Counted from the first letter of the stretch, positions 32,898 through 43,066 are shown. The stretch: 64,000 nucleotides of DNA from Erythrobacter sp. YJ-T3-07 (GCF_015999305.1 NZ_JAEAGP010000001.1:558001-622000), one strand, 5' to 3'. The notes: generated from the sequence alone by a model not told the origin. Translations and numbers: made by a program.

Positions 32898-34100
32898 ATG
32901 AAAAAGCTGACTTTGATCGCCGCCACCCTGCTGGGTGCCTGCGCACCCAACGCCATCACTCCCCCCGCCATCACTCGCCATGCCGCGAATGCGCAGGCGA
33001 GCGCCCCGGTCGAAGACTACGCCGCGCTAGACAGCCGGATCGAGGAATTGATGGCGGCGAACGAGGTGAAAGGGATGGCGATCGCGATCATCGAAGGAAA
33101 CGAGATCCGCCATGTCCGCGCCTTCGGCCATGCCAATGTCGAAAAGCAGGTCCCGCTCGAAACCGATACGATCATGTACGGCGCATCGATCACCAAGGCG
33201 GCCTTCACCTACATGGTTCTGCAGCTGGTCGACGAGGGCGCGATCGATCTCGACACGCCGATCAGTGAATATCTGGCCAAGCCGCTGCCCGAATATAGCG
33301 ACGATGATCGCGGTGACTGGTCTTCGCTGGAAGGCGACGAGGACTGGCGGCTGCTCACCCCACGCATGCTGCTCAACCACAGTTCGGGCCTCGCAAACCT
33401 GCGCTGGTTCGAACCCGACAACGACATGTCGTTCCACTTCAGGCCGGGCACCGCCTATGCCTATTCGGGCGAAGGGTTCTACCTGCTGCAGTTCGTACTG
33501 GAGGAGGGGCTCGGTCTGAATGTGAAGGACGAGATGCAGCGCCGCATCTTCGATCGCTTCGGGATGCCGAACACCAGCATGCAGTGGCGCGAGGATTTCG
33601 CGAGCCATTTGGCCGACGGGTACAAGTTCGACGGCAGCTTCGAGCCGCATGATGCGCGCAGCAATGTCAGCGCGGCGGGATCGATGGACACGACCATCGC
33701 CGATCAGGCGCGGATGTGGCGCGGCATGCTGATGGGCGAAGGCCTATCGCCCGAGATGAGGACCGAATGGGTGCGCCCGCAGGTGCCGATCAGCACCAAA
33801 GCCAAGTTTCCCACGACCAAGGTGCTGGGCACCTACGATGCCCGCGGGCCGCTTGTGCACCTCGCCGGTGGTCTGGGTGTCGATACCTGGGCGGGCCCGT
33901 CAGGCCAGTTTTTCGCCAAGGGCGGCCACAACGAATGGACCGGCAATATGGCCCAGTGCGACGAGGCCAACAGGCGTTGCGTCGTCCTGCTTGGCAATGA
34001 TGTCCGCGCTGAGCTGATCTATCCGGCCATCGTCACGATGGTGCTGGGCGACACGCGTTACCCTTGGTGGTGGACCTATTCCGAGCTGTTCGGCGAGTGA
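32898..34100 (+). CDS. Lipoprotein serine hydrolase, beta-lactamase/class C-like
   Basis: Start at 32898 gives MKKLTLIAATLLGAC with a lipobox (LGAC), so the product is probably a lipoprotein. The class C-like domain shows the nucleophile SxxK in YGASITKAAFTYM and the second motif as YSG in AYAYSGEGFYLLQ. The helical insert NHSSGLANLRWFEPD is typical of esterase-like members. A C-terminal FAKGGHNEWTGNMAQ supplies the third motif region (KGG for KTG). A GAAGGAAAG ribosome-binding site precedes the start. It is convergent with dcd. The substrate is unknown. Confidence 0.86.
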   Translation: MKKLTLIAATLLGACAPNAITPPAITRHAANAQASAPVEDYAALDSRIEELMAANEVKGMAIAIIEGNEIRHVRAFGHANVEKQVPLETDTIMYGASITKAAFTYMVLQLVDEGAIDLDTPISEYLAKPLPEYSDDDRGDWSSLEGDEDWRLLTPRMLLNHSSGLANLRWFEPDNDMSFHFRPGTAYAYSGEGFYLLQFVLEEGLGLNVKDEMQRRIFDRFGMPNTSMQWREDFASHLADGYKFDGSFEPHDARSNVSAAGSMDTTIADQARMWRGMLMGEGLSPEMRTEWVRPQVPISTKAKFPTTKVLGTYDARGPLVHLAGGLGVDTWAGPSGQFFAKGGHNEWTGNMAQCDEANRRCVVLLGNDVRAELIYPAIVTMVLGDTRYPWWWTYSELFGE

Positions 34101-34134
34101 TAACTTGCCAGGGCGGATGAGACGTCGGGCCAAC

Positions 34135-34689
34135 CTACAACCGCGGCAGCGTAACCCCGCGCTGGCCCATGTATTTCCCCGCGCGGTCCTTGTAGCTGGT
34201 CTCGCACCGCTCGTTGCCTTGCAGGAACAGGAACTGGCACGCGCCTTCATTGGCGTAGATCTTGGCGGGCAGGGGGGTGGTGTTGGAGAATTCCAGCGTC
34301 ACGTGGCCTTCCCAGCCCGGCTCCAGCGGGGTGACGTTCACGATGATCCCGCAGCGCGCATAGGTGCTCTTGCCTAGGCAGATGACCAGCACATCCTCGG
34401 GTACACGGAAATATTCGACCGTGCGCGCGAGCGCGAAGCTGTTGGGCGGGATCGTGCAGACGTCGGTCTCGCGATCGACGAAGCTGTTCGCCGCGAAATC
34501 CTTCGGATCGACCACCGCGCTGTCGACATTGGTGAAGATCTTGAACTCCGGCGCGACGCGCGCGTCGTAGCCGTAGGAGCTGAGCCCGTAGGAGATGCAG
34601 CCGTCCCTCCGCTGCGCCTCCTCGAACGGCTCGATCATGCCGTGCTTTTGTGCCTGTTCGCGAATCCAGCGGTCGGAGAGAATGGCCAT
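34135..34689 (-). CDS. dcd: dCTP deaminase
   Basis: Dcd converts dCTP to dUTP for thymidylate synthesis. The start at 34689 gives 184 residues, the standard length, beginning [19 protein letters not shown]. Motifs: [18 protein letters not shown], the substrate-site [33 protein letters not shown] in pieces (with the catalytic Glu in WEGHVTLE), and [22 protein letters not shown]. Upstream codons of the frame do not fit the family. Confidence 0.95.
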   Translation of the reverse strand: MAILSDRWIREQAQKHGMIEPFEEAQRRDGCISYGLSSYGYDARVAPEFKIFTNVDSAVVDPKDFAANSFVDRETDVCTIPPNSFALARTVEYFRVPEDVLVICLGKSTYARCGIIVNVTPLEPGWEGHVTLEFSNTTPLPAKIYANEGACQFLFLQGNERCETSYKDRAGKYMGQRGVTLPRL

Positions 34690-34745
34690 GGCGCTGTGAT
34701 GCGCAGCGCTGGCCGTGCGCGCAAGCCTGCGCTTGCGGCTTATCC

Positions 34746-35270
34746 CTACAGCTGTTTCGCGCCCAGCTTCGGGTTGAGCTTGGCCACATGGTTCAGCCAC
34801 TGCTTGGGCCGGCGCAGCATGCTGGCGGGGTAGGTCACCTTGAGCCCGGCAAGCTGCGCCATGCGGCCCACGAAATGGATGCAGTTGCGCCGGTCGAGGT
34901 CGTAGAATTTGCCCGGGGCGTTGCGCCACGCGGCGACCTCGCGCTTGACGCGGGCATATTCCGCATCGGTCAGCGTGACGGTGAAATGCCGGTTGGTGCT
35001 GCGCACGCTGCTCTCGCTCTCGGTCATGATCTTGTGCTCGACCGGGCCGTTGAGCACCGCCGTCGTCGTGTGCTTGGCGGTGAAGCCGAAATTCTCGTCC
35101 ACCTTGCGGCCATCGCTGGTGGTGCCTTCCAGCACCACGAAGGCATGCGGGTAGCGGCCGAACAGGACCGACCCGTCGAAGGAATGGAACGACATCCGCA
35201 CTTCCGCAAAGGCGGTGGTGGACCAGGCGAGCGCAACCAGCGCGGCGATCAGCTTGAGCGATTTGAGCAT
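34746..35270 (-). CDS. Exported protein with a possible NlpC/P60-LRAT-like fold, 174 aa
   Basis: Start chosen at 35270 ([22 protein letters not shown], a signal peptide). The mature part contains a [12 protein letters not shown] segment and a later [19 protein letters not shown] His followed downstream by an NCxHF motif is the arrangement of LRAT/NlpC-P60-type thiol enzymes (NCEHF in LRAT). If this is right, Cys and His would be catalytic, acting on an acyl or peptide bond in the periplasm. The resemblance is by eye only and the protein is otherwise unassigned. Confidence 0.6.
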   Translation of the reverse strand: MLKSLKLIAALVALAWSTTAFAEVRMSFHSFDGSVLFGRYPHAFVVLEGTTSDGRKVDENFGFTAKHTTTAVLNGPVEHKIMTESESSVRSTNRHFTVTLTDAEYARVKREVAAWRNAPGKFYDLDRRNCIHFVGRMAQLAGLKVTYPASMLRRPKQWLNHVAKLNPKLGAKQL

Positions 35271-35323
35271 GGGGCGGACCTTTAACAGGTCCGCCACCAC
35301 ACTGGAACTGCGGTGTTAGCCGA

Positions 35324-38300
35324 TCACAGGCTTGCCAGCAGCGTGGCGTTGCCGCCTGCCGCGGTCGTATCCACCGTCACCACGCGTTCCGTGGCGAAGC
35401 GCGCGACGTAGTTGGGGCCGCCCGCCTTGGGGCCGGTGCCCGACAGGCCTTCGCCGCCGAACGGCTGGCTGCCGACCACCGCGCCGATCTGGTTGCGGTT
35501 GACGTAGAAGTTGCCGACCTTGATCCGCGATTCGACGAAGCGGCGGGTTTCCTCGACCCGGCTGTGCAGCCCGCAGGTAAGGCCGAAGCCGACCGCGTTG
35601 ATGTCGTCCACCACCTGGCCCAGATCCTTGCCCTTGAACTTGGCGATGTGCAGCACCGGGCCGAAGTTCTCGCGCTGGAGGTGGCCGATGCCCTCGATCT
35701 CGATGATCGTGGGGACCACGAAGCTGCCGCGTGCGAGGGAGGAATCCTCCTTGCCCCGCCAGATCGTGCGCCCGATCGTCTCCGAGCGCGCCACGTGCCG
35801 TTCCAGCGCGGCCTGCGCGTCATGGTCGATCACCGGCCCGACATCGGTGTCGAACCGGGTCGGGTCGCCGACGTCGAGCGCTTCGAACGCGCCACGAATC
35901 ATCGTCAGCATCTCGTCGTAGACGTCTTCCTGGATGTACAGCACGCGCTGCGCGGAGCAGCGCTGGCCCGCGCTCTGGAAGGCGCTGGAGATGACGTCGC
36001 GGGTGACCTGTTCGGGCAGCGCGGTGCTGTCCACGATCATCGCGTTCTGGCCGCCGGTCTCCGCGATCAGCGTCGCAATCCCGCCGTCGCGCGCGGCGAG
36101 GCCGCGGTTGATCGCCTGCGCGGTCGCGGTGCTGCCGGTGAAGGCCACGCCCGCGATGCGCACGTCGCTGGTGATCAGCTGGCCAACCTCGCCCCCGCCG
36201 GGCAGCAGCTGGAAGACCTCTTCGGGAATGCCCGCCTGGTGACACAGCTTCACCGCGAGTGCGGCGATCAGCGGCGTCTGCTCGGCCGGCTTGGCGACCA
36301 CCGTGTTGCCCGCCGCGAGTGCGGCGGCGGCGGGGCCGATGAAGATCGCCAGCGGGAAGTTCCACGGGCTGATCGTTGCGAACACGCCGCGTCCCGCGAG
36401 CTTCAGGTAATTGTGCTCGCCCGTCGGGCCGGGCAGCTGCGTCGGCTCGATGAACAGCCGCCGTGCCTCGTTCGCGTAGTAACGCAGGAAATCGACCGCT
36501 TCGCGGATCTCGAGCACCGCGTCGACCAGCGTCTTGCCCGCTTCCAGCTGGCACAGCGAGAGGATTTCGTCGGTATGCGCTTCGAAAGCGTCGGCTGCGG
36601 CTTCCAGCAGCAGCGCGCGCTTTTCACCGCCAAGCGCGTTCCAGCCGGGCTGGATAGCGGCTGCGCGACCGATCGCGTCATCGACCTCTTCCGCGCTCGC
36701 ATCGCGGCGCGTGCCGATCCGCATGCCGTGGTCGAACGGCGCGGTGATCGGGGCGATCTCGCCCGGAATCTCGGCCTTGAAGGTGGGCGAGGCTTCCCAC
36801 TGCCGCTCGCGCATGTCGTGCAGCCGCTTGAGCAGCGGTTCGCGCACCAGCGGATCGGCGAGGTCCACGCCCGCACTGTTGCGGCGGCCTGGGAAGATGT
36901 CCTTGGGCAGTGGGATCGCAGGGTTCCGCTTGGGCTCCAACGCGGCCAGCTCGGCCACTGGATCGCCCGCCAGGTCGACCGCCGAAAGGTCCGAATCGGC
37001 CATCCGGTTGACGAACGAGCTGTTAGCCCCGTTCTCCAGCAGGCGGCGCACCAGATAGGCGAGCAGGTCCTTGTGCCCACCGACCGGCGCGTAGATCCGC
37101 ACCGGGGTCTTGGCATTGCCCTGCGCCTTGGCGAGCGCTGCGTAGAGTTCTTCGCCCATGCCGTGCAGGCGCTGGAACTCGAACTGCGTGCCCGCACCTG
37201 CGCGCTGGACGATCGCGGAGATGGTGTAGGCGTTGTGGGTGGCGAAAGCGCCGTAGATACGCTTGGGCGCGCTCAGCATCACATCGGCGCAGGCCATGTA
37301 GGAAACATCGGTCGCGACCTTGCGGGTGAACACGGGGAAATCGTTCAGCCCGGCGACCTGCGTGATCTTGATCTCGGTATCCCAGTAGGCACCCTTGACC
37401 AGCCGGACCATGAACTTGCGGTCGTACTTCTCGGCCAGCTCGATCAGCCAGCGGCACAGCGGCACGCCACGCTTCTGATAGGCCTGCACCGCCATGCCGA
37501 AGCCTTCCCAGCGGGTGCCGTCGGGGCGGGCGAACAGCGAATCGTCCGACGCCAGCGCTTCGATGATGTCGAGCGAAAGCTCCAGCCGGTCGGCTTCTTC
37601 GGCGTCGATCGTGAAGTGGATATTGGCGTCTCGTGCGCGCACCGCCAGCTCGGTCACGATCGGGATCAGCGCCTTCTTCGCCTTTTCGGCATGGAAGATG
37701 TCGTACTTGGGATAGAGCGCGGTCAGCTTGACCGAGATGCCCGGGCTGCCCGAAATTGTTCCGTCGCTCTCGTCCTTCAGCCGCTCGATCGCGTCGAGGT
37801 ACGCTTTGCGATAGCGTTCCGCATCGGCGAAGGTCATCGCCGCTTCGCCGAGCATGTCGAAACTGTGGGTCAGGCCGCGCGCACGCTCCGGCCCGGCGCG
37901 CTTGAGCGCCTCGTTGATCGTCCGCCCGAACACGAACTGTCCGCCCAGAATCCGCATCGCCTGGAAGGTCGCCTGCCGGATCACCGGTTCGCCCAGCCGG
38001 TTCATCGCCCCGCGCAGCGTGCGGCCGAGCGCCTTCTGCGTCTGTTCGGGTCGTTCGAGCACTTCGCCCGTCAGCATCAGCGAGAAGGTCGCCGCGTTGA
38101 CGAAGGTGCTGTCCGATTCGTTGAGATGTTCGCGCCAGTCGATCTCGCCGATCTTGTCGCGAATCAGGGCATCGGCGGTGCGCGCATCGGGCACACGCAG
38201 CAGTGCCTCGGCGAGGCACATCAGCGCGATTCCCTCTTCGGTATTGAGCCCGTACTGGTGCAGGAACGCGTCGATCCCGCTGACGTCACGCTTGCGCGCA

Positions 38301-38494
38301 TCCTGAATCAGCTTGACCGCATAGGCCTGGATTGCCGCGTGATCGCGGGTGAAAACCTGGGTTTCGCGCAGGCGATCGGCGACGCAGGCCGCCTCTTCCT
38401 GGCGAAACGCCGCGCGCAGCGCGCCGCGGTCGATCGGTTCGGCACTCGCGATGGGCGCGTGGTCGGCGGGCGGGTTTTTGGTCATCATATCCAT
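35324..38494 (-). CDS. putA: Bifunctional proline dehydrogenase / L-glutamate gamma-semialdehyde dehydrogenase
   Basis: PutA oxidises proline to glutamate in two steps, using FAD and then NAD. The 1056 residues contain a helical N-terminal part, the PRODH barrel ([46 protein letters not shown]), and the aldehyde dehydrogenase domain ([34 protein letters not shown] with the catalytic Glu, [15 protein letters not shown] with the nucleophilic Cys). There is no N-terminal ribbon-helix-helix, so it is not a self-repressor as in enteric bacteria; control probably comes from the divergent Crp/Fnr-type regulators. Confidence 0.96.
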   Translation of the reverse strand: MDMMTKNPPADHAPIASAEPIDRGALRAAFRQEEAACVADRLRETQVFTRDHAAIQAYAVKLIQDARKRDVSGIDAFLHQYGLNTEEGIALMCLAEALLRVPDARTADALIRDKIGEIDWREHLNESDSTFVNAATFSLMLTGEVLERPEQTQKALGRTLRGAMNRLGEPVIRQATFQAMRILGGQFVFGRTINEALKRAGPERARGLTHSFDMLGEAAMTFADAERYRKAYLDAIERLKDESDGTISGSPGISVKLTALYPKYDIFHAEKAKKALIPIVTELAVRARDANIHFTIDAEEADRLELSLDIIEALASDDSLFARPDGTRWEGFGMAVQAYQKRGVPLCRWLIELAEKYDRKFMVRLVKGAYWDTEIKITQVAGLNDFPVFTRKVATDVSYMACADVMLSAPKRIYGAFATHNAYTISAIVQRAGAGTQFEFQRLHGMGEELYAALAKAQGNAKTPVRIYAPVGGHKDLLAYLVRRLLENGANSSFVNRMADSDLSAVDLAGDPVAELAALEPKRNPAIPLPKDIFPGRRNSAGVDLADPLVREPLLKRLHDMRERQWEASPTFKAEIPGEIAPITAPFDHGMRIGTRRDASAEEVDDAIGRAAAIQPGWNALGGEKRALLLEAAADAFEAHTDEILSLCQLEAGKTLVDAVLEIREAVDFLRYYANEARRLFIEPTQLPGPTGEHNYLKLAGRGVFATISPWNFPLAIFIGPAAAALAAGNTVVAKPAEQTPLIAALAVKLCHQAGIPEEVFQLLPGGGEVGQLITSDVRIAGVAFTGSTATAQAINRGLAARDGGIATLIAETGGQNAMIVDSTALPEQVTRDVISSAFQSAGQRCSAQRVLYIQEDVYDEMLTMIRGAFEALDVGDPTRFDTDVGPVIDHDAQAALERHVARSETIGRTIWRGKEDSSLARGSFVVPTIIEIEGIGHLQRENFGPVLHIAKFKGKDLGQVVDDINAVGFGLTCGLHSRVEETRRFVESRIKVGNFYVNRNQIGAVVGSQPFGGEGLSGTGPKAGGPNYVARFATERVVTVDTTAAGGNATLLASL

Positions 38495-38535
38495 ACTCGC
38501 TTGGCGAGGTGGACCCGACGCGCGTGCATATCAAG

Positions 38536-38553
38536 CCTTGTGGTATTTCAAGG
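38536..38553. promoter_or_regulatory. Possible Crp/Fnr-type operator between putA and its divergent regulator
   Basis: CCTTGTGGTATTTCAAGG is an inverted repeat with five-base arms. Its TTG-N8-CAA core has the half-site spacing of Fnr-type boxes (TTGAT-N4-ATCAA). It lies 42 bases upstream of the putA start and 109 bases upstream of the first Crp/Fnr-like gene, a suitable place for control of both. Confidence 0.4.
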
Positions 38554-38661
38554 GGCTGCAGTTGCCTTGCCTGCATGATCGCAGCGGGCTCGACCCGGGC
38601 CGCGCGAGCCGTTAGATCGGCCCCAACGCGAGCCGTGAGAAGCAAACGGCCAGGAGGGACG

Positions 38662-39432
38662 ATGACACTCGAGCAGGAACTGGCGGAATTCCCGTTGACG
38701 GGTCGCTTCCTGTATGGCCGCCTGCGCGACAGCCTGAGCCATGAGGATCGTCGCCTGCTGGAAAACCTGCCGGAAGAAATCGCCAATTACCAAAAGGACA
38801 CCCGCGTGGTGCAGGCCGGGTCCGCCTGTTCGCGCAGCACGCTGCTGGTCGAAGGGTTCATCATTCGCGGGCTCGACGGCACTGACAACCGTTCGGCGCT
38901 GAGCGTGCATGTACCGGGCGATTTCGTCGATCTGCACTGCTTCGCGCTCAAGCGGCTCGACCATAATGTGGATACGATCGGGCCGGTGAAGCTGGCCTAT
39001 GTGCCGCACGAAAAGCTGCGCGAGGTGCTGCGCGACAGGCCGCATCTGGGGCGTCTGCTTTGGTCGTCCACCCTCCTCGATGCGGCGATGCACCGGCAGT
39101 GGATCATGAAGCTGGAACAGCTGACCACGCCGCGCCGGATCGCGCATATCTTTGCCGAATTGTGGCGTCGGCTCGAAATGGTCGGGCTGGCCGACGAGGA
39201 CGGATTTCAGACTCCGCTGACCCAGGTCGATCTTGCCGAGATGTGCGGCGCGACCCCGGTTCATGCCAATCGGGCGCTGCGCGAACTGCGCGAACGCGAT
39301 CTGGCGACCTTCCGCAAGGGCAGGATCAGCTCGCCCGATCGGGCTGGACTGGAGCAGTATGCAGACTTTGCGCCCGACTATTTGTATGGTGATGGCGAAC
39401 TGGCGGTGAAGAGCGAGCTTTTCGCGCTTTGA
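38662..39432 (+). CDS. Crp/Fnr-family transcriptional regulator (first of two paralogues)
   Basis: The ATG at 38662 has an AGGAGGG ribosome-binding site. The 256 residues comprise a cyclic-nucleotide-binding-like beta-roll (VVQAGSACSRSTLLVEGFIIRGL, then SALSVHVPGDFVDLHCFALKRLDHNV) and a C-terminal winged helix-turn-helix (TQVDLAEMCGATPVHANRALRELRERDLATF). No Cys cluster for an Fe-S centre is seen in the N-terminus, so it is not an oxygen sensor of the Fnr type. Divergent from putA, so a proline-pathway role is plausible. Confidence 0.9.
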   Translation: MTLEQELAEFPLTGRFLYGRLRDSLSHEDRRLLENLPEEIANYQKDTRVVQAGSACSRSTLLVEGFIIRGLDGTDNRSALSVHVPGDFVDLHCFALKRLDHNVDTIGPVKLAYVPHEKLREVLRDRPHLGRLLWSSTLLDAAMHRQWIMKLEQLTTPRRIAHIFAELWRRLEMVGLADEDGFQTPLTQVDLAEMCGATPVHANRALRELRERDLATFRKGRISSPDRAGLEQYADFAPDYLYGDGELAVKSELFAL

Positions 39433-39553
39433 TTGCGTTCTGGGCAAGTTCTGGGGGCAAATTCGGTGAAGCTAACATGCATCAATAGACTGGCTGCATC
39501 ACGGCTCGCTAACCGGGCGACTGAATCGCAAACAGGTGGAAAGACACGGGGCG

Positions 39554-40297
39554 ATGGAATTTCCGAATACCGGTGATTTTCTCGCCGGGCGACTTCGCGA
39601 CAAGCTGGGCCATGACGACCAGGCCTATATCGAATCGCTGATCAGCGAGACTCGCGAGGCGGAATCGGGCGAGGTCCTGGTATCGCGCGGGACGATCGCG
39701 AACAGCAGCACGATCCTGATCTCGGGATACGTGTTCCGTACGATCGAAAGCGGCAATCGGCGCTTTATCGTCGGCATCCACGTGCCCGGCGACTTCATCG
39801 ATCTGCATGCCTTCGCGCTCAAGCGGCTGGATCACAACATCGTTGCCTCCGGCCCGGTCACGCTGGGCATCGCGCCGCACCAGCGGCTGCGCACCGCGCT
39901 GGAGGAAAAGCCGCGGATCGCCCGCGCGCTGTGGTTCGCGACGCTGCTGGATGCGGCGATCCACCGCAAGTGGATCCAGATGCTCGAACAGCTCGATGCG
40001 CCGCGCCGGATCGCGCATATCTATTGCGAACTGCACCGGCGGCTGGAGCTGATCGGGCAGGCCAACAACCGTTCGCTGCGCACGCCCTTCACCCAGATCG
40101 ACCTTGCCGACATGTGCGGGGTCAGCGCGATCCACGCCAACCGTGCGGTGGGCAAGCTGCGCGAGCTGGAGCTGGCCGAGATCCGCCGCGGCGATCTGTA
40201 CACGTCCAACTGGGACGCGCTGCGCGAATATGCGCAGTTCGACGGCGCCTATCTGTACAGCGACGGCCCGCTGCGCTTCGATCAGGACTGGCTCTGA
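39554..40297 (+). CDS. Crp/Fnr-family transcriptional regulator (second paralogue)
   Basis: The ATG at 39554 (MEFPNTGDFLAGRLRDKLGHDDQ) is preceded at ten bases by GGTGGAAAG; an in-frame GTG at 39536 is an alternative. The protein aligns end to end with the gene at 38662 (shared HVPGDF(I/V)DLH-FALKRLDHN, TLLDAAIHRKWI, LE-QLDAPRRIAHI, DLA(D/E)MCG) and is clearly a paralogue from tandem duplication. It has the same beta-roll and winged-helix layout and no Fe-S Cys cluster. Both genes are on the plus strand about 120 bases apart. Confidence 0.9.
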   Translation: MEFPNTGDFLAGRLRDKLGHDDQAYIESLISETREAESGEVLVSRGTIANSSTILISGYVFRTIESGNRRFIVGIHVPGDFIDLHAFALKRLDHNIVASGPVTLGIAPHQRLRTALEEKPRIARALWFATLLDAAIHRKWIQMLEQLDAPRRIAHIYCELHRRLELIGQANNRSLRTPFTQIDLADMCGVSAIHANRAVGKLRELELAEIRRGDLYTSNWDALREYAQFDGAYLYSDGPLRFDQDWL

Positions 40298-40345
40298 GGG
40301 CGGCGGGCGCCCGCGGCGAACCCCGCCGGATGCGCGAGCGCCCGG

Positions 40346-41005
40346 CTAGCCGATAACATCGCCGCCCGCGCGCCGTGCGGCGGAGCCCCTGGTGGAGCCG
40401 ACCGACTGCGCGGCGTCGAACGCCCCGCCTTCGACCGCGATCCTGATCGCCTGCGCGCTGTTTTCGACGCCCAGCCTGACGAGGATCGCGGCGCGATACT
40501 TCTCGACCGTGCGCGGGCTGATTTCCAGCTGCTTGGCGATCGCCTTGTTGGTGCCCAGCGTGGTCAGGCTGACCAGCACCTCGCGCTCGCGAGCGGTCAG
40601 CCCGGCCAGCAGCGCGCTGGCATGCGCGCGCCGGCGCTGTTCGGCCAGCGTGCGCCTTACCATCGGTGCGATCCGCGCCATTTCCTCGGTCAGGGTCGCG
40701 CGGCTGAACGGCCAGCCGAGATAGCTGACCGCACCGGCCTGCATGGCCGCAACCACCTGGCCGATGTCGGGCGAAAGAGCATAGCCGACGACCGGCACCG
40801 GCCGCGGTTTGTCGCGCATCTTCTCGCACAGGCGGATCGCCGCGCCGTCATCGTCGCCGACCAGCGCAGTCCCCTCGTTCGAGCCGAAGGCGAGAAATTC
40901 GTCGATCGTCTCGAAGGGCTCGGCATGGCCGCCCCCTTCCATCAGCACGTGGCCGATTTCGGCCCGTCGTTCCCCATTTCCGTCGATTACGAAGACATTG
41001 TCCAT
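40346..41005 (-). CDS. LuxR/FixJ-type response regulator with degenerate receiver domain
   Basis: Start at 41005 (MDNVFVIDGNGERRAEIGHVL). The C-terminal part is a LuxR-type helix-turn-helix (LTAREREVLVSLTTLGTNKAIAKQLEISPRTVEKYRAAIL). The N-terminal 120 residues fold like a receiver (VFVIDGNGE, then TALVGDDDG, VPVVGYALSP, SYLGWPFSRATL) but the acidic pair after strand 1 is reduced to one Asp and the conserved Lys-Pro after strand 5 is Trp-Pro. Phosphorylation is therefore doubtful. It lies immediately downstream of the flagellar operon and may be a flagellar regulator. The tail is Ser/Ala/Gly/Arg rich. Confidence 0.85.
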   Translation of the reverse strand: MDNVFVIDGNGERRAEIGHVLMEGGGHAEPFETIDEFLAFGSNEGTALVGDDDGAAIRLCEKMRDKPRPVPVVGYALSPDIGQVVAAMQAGAVSYLGWPFSRATLTEEMARIAPMVRRTLAEQRRRAHASALLAGLTAREREVLVSLTTLGTNKAIAKQLEISPRTVEKYRAAILVRLGVENSAQAIRIAVEGGAFDAAQSVGSTRGSAARRAGGDVIG

Positions 41006-41182
41006 CCCGGCCCCATGATCCTTAACGCCCCCCCATCGGCTGGCCCTCGCTGCGGATACCCTGTCGGGCCGCAAATGTGCGAGAGTTCAATGCCTTGCAG
41101 GCTGGGCAATGTTCGGGTGCGGTCCGGAGTTTGTCAATCCGTGGCCGCCAGGGCGGGGGAAGATGGGTCCGAAAAGGGTTAA

Positions 41183-41557
41183 TCAGATCGCGCTGCGCAG
41201 TGCGTCGCGGATCTCGATCACGTCGGTACGAAGCTGGCCGATCGCGGCCTCATCCGTCACCGCGGCCGAGGCGAGCAGCAGGTGCCGCGCGCCCTCATAG
41301 AAATGAAGCAAGCTGGCGGCGAGATCGTTCTCCCGGTCGACGCCCATTTCCAGCGCGGTGAGAATCGCGATCCCGCGGGTGATCGACTCGCTGCGGCCCG
41401 CACGGTTGCCGCGCAGGTCTGCCTGCCGCAGCATCCCCAGCGTGAGCGCGAGTTCGTCGAGGCAATAGACCACGATGTCCTGCGCCGTGCCGCCCTTGAT
41501 GCGGGCGTCGAAATTGCTTTGCCGATAGGCGTCGCGGGGGCGGTTGGCTGCCAGCAT
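41183..41557 (-). CDS. fliS: Flagellar export chaperone FliS
   Basis: FliS binds flagellin in the cytosol and keeps it from polymerising before export. The 124-residue helical protein starts MLAANRPRDAYRQSNFDARI, with the family's early Tyr-Arg-Gln, and has the RSESITRGIAILTALEMGVD region of the flagellin groove. It is the last gene of the long flagellar operon, two bases after fliD. Confidence 0.9.
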   Translation of the reverse strand: MLAANRPRDAYRQSNFDARIKGGTAQDIVVYCLDELALTLGMLRQADLRGNRAGRSESITRGIAILTALEMGVDRENDLAASLLHFYEGARHLLLASAAVTDEAAIGQLRTDVIEIRDALRSAI

Positions 41558-41559
41558 GA

Positions 41560-42990
41560 TCAGTTACGCTGCGAATTCCACACTTCGATCTGGCTCTTGA
41601 GGAATTCCAGAGTCGACTGCGAGGAGCTGATGCGCGCCTCCGAAGCGGAGAAGCGCGCGACCATCGAGGCCCTGAGAGCCTCCTGCTTTTCGGCCAGTTC
41701 GGTGAGGTCTTCGGTGAGATCCTGCGACAGTGCGGTGTAGCGCGAGACCGATCCGGCGAGCGAGCCTGGATCGGTCGAGATCGCGTTGTTGCGCGCGATC
41801 TTGTCGATCGTCGCGAATATCCCGTTGATGCCCGGGGTGAACATCGCCGCGACCGCTTCCGGGTCCTTGGCCAGCGCCTGTTCCAGCCGCGCACTGTCGA
41901 GCTTGAAGGTGCCGTCGCGCTGGATGCCGAGGCCCAGCTCGGCGAGCGTGCGCGGTGTCCCCTCGGCGGCGTTGGGCATGATGACCGTGCTGCCGAGCGA
42001 CGAGAATTCGCGCCGCAGCGCACGCGCGCCGTAATCACGGGCGAGGTCGCCGGTCAGCGGGTCGGTCGCCGAATTCAGCTCGGCCGCAATCTCGTTCAGC
42101 GCGCCGACGATATCGGTCATCGCGCTGATCACCGCCGCCTTGGGGTCGCCGAAGCCGATCGTGGTCGGGTTGCCCGGGTTGGTCCCGGTCAGGTCGAGCG
42201 AGAGCCCCGGGGCGGCGTTCTCGATTGTGTTGCTGGGGCTGGTACGCTCCAGCCCGTCGAGCTTGTAGGCGGCATCGCCCGAGGTCGCGAGCAGGCGTGC
42301 GGGGTCCTCTCCCGGTGCCCAGGCGAGGTTGGCGAGGCCGGGATTTGCCGCATCCTCGCTCGCCTCGATCACGAAACCGTTACTGGCGCCTTCTGGCCCC
42401 TTGAGGACGAGCTGTGCGCCGCTGGTTGTCTGCGAGACATAGGCGGTGGCACCCGATCCCTTGGCGTTGATCGCCTTGGCCACGTCGGCCAGCGTTGCGC
42501 CAGCCGCGATGTCGATGGTGACCGCGCCCTTGGACGTGTCCGCGGTGAAGCCGGCATTGTCGGTCGCGCCGAAGCGGATCGTGAGCTGGCCCGCGCCGAC
42601 CGTGTCGGTCGCGGCCGAGTAGGCCGGCCCGGCGAGGGTCTGCGCCTTGGCGAGCTGGGTGACTTCCAGCGAATAGCTGCCTTTGCCCGAGGTACCGATC
42701 GGGGCGGAGACCTTCGCGATCGCCGAATTGGCGATGTTCGGCTGCGCGGAAAGGTCGCCATTGCGGACCCGGTCGCCAAGCGCGCTGGCAAAGCTCGACA
42801 GCATGTTGCGCAGCGTGGAGGCGAGCGAGATCTGCCGCTCTAGCACTTCGGAACGGCTTTCCAGCCGCTGCTGGCGCGGTTCGAACTGCGCGCGCGCCAG
42901 ATCTTCGGCCAGCGCGATCATATCGGTCCCGCTGCCGACGCCCAGACGGGTCGCGATCGAGGAGGCGGAGGTGGTGCCGGTCGTTTCCAT
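41560..42990 (-). CDS. fliD: Flagellar filament cap protein FliD
   Basis: FliD caps the filament and guides flagellin folding. The 476 residues open with TSASSIATRLGVGSGTDMIALAEDLARAQF, the conserved D0 part, and close with a coiled coil (LTELAEKQEALRASMVARFSASEARISSSQSTLEFLKSQIEVW in pieces). The middle shows the Ala/Thr/Gly-rich D2-D3 domains (VTQLAKAQTLAGPAYSAATD). It lies 76 bases after flhB, the largest internal gap near the end of the operon. Confidence 0.93.
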   Translation of the reverse strand: METTGTTSASSIATRLGVGSGTDMIALAEDLARAQFEPRQQRLESRSEVLERQISLASTLRNMLSSFASALGDRVRNGDLSAQPNIANSAIAKVSAPIGTSGKGSYSLEVTQLAKAQTLAGPAYSAATDTVGAGQLTIRFGATDNAGFTADTSKGAVTIDIAAGATLADVAKAINAKGSGATAYVSQTTSGAQLVLKGPEGASNGFVIEASEDAANPGLANLAWAPGEDPARLLATSGDAAYKLDGLERTSPSNTIENAAPGLSLDLTGTNPGNPTTIGFGDPKAAVISAMTDIVGALNEIAAELNSATDPLTGDLARDYGARALRREFSSLGSTVIMPNAAEGTPRTLAELGLGIQRDGTFKLDSARLEQALAKDPEAVAAMFTPGINGIFATIDKIARNNAISTDPGSLAGSVSRYTALSQDLTEDLTELAEKQEALRASMVARFSASEARISSSQSTLEFLKSQIEVWNSQRN

Positions 42991-43066
42991 TACCCGCTAG
43001 AACGGCAGGGCACGGCACGAATTAATGGGCGGTCGGCGATTTTGTCGGGCGCGCGGGAAGGGCGCG

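Noticed and set aside
35564..38578. A 1004-codon plus-strand open frame opposite putA
   Set aside because: It is a long antisense frame produced by GC-rich third positions in putA; the amino-acid composition (Arg, Gly, His, Asp rich) is not protein-like. The same applies to long frames opposite nrdA, the TonB receptor, fliF and fliI.
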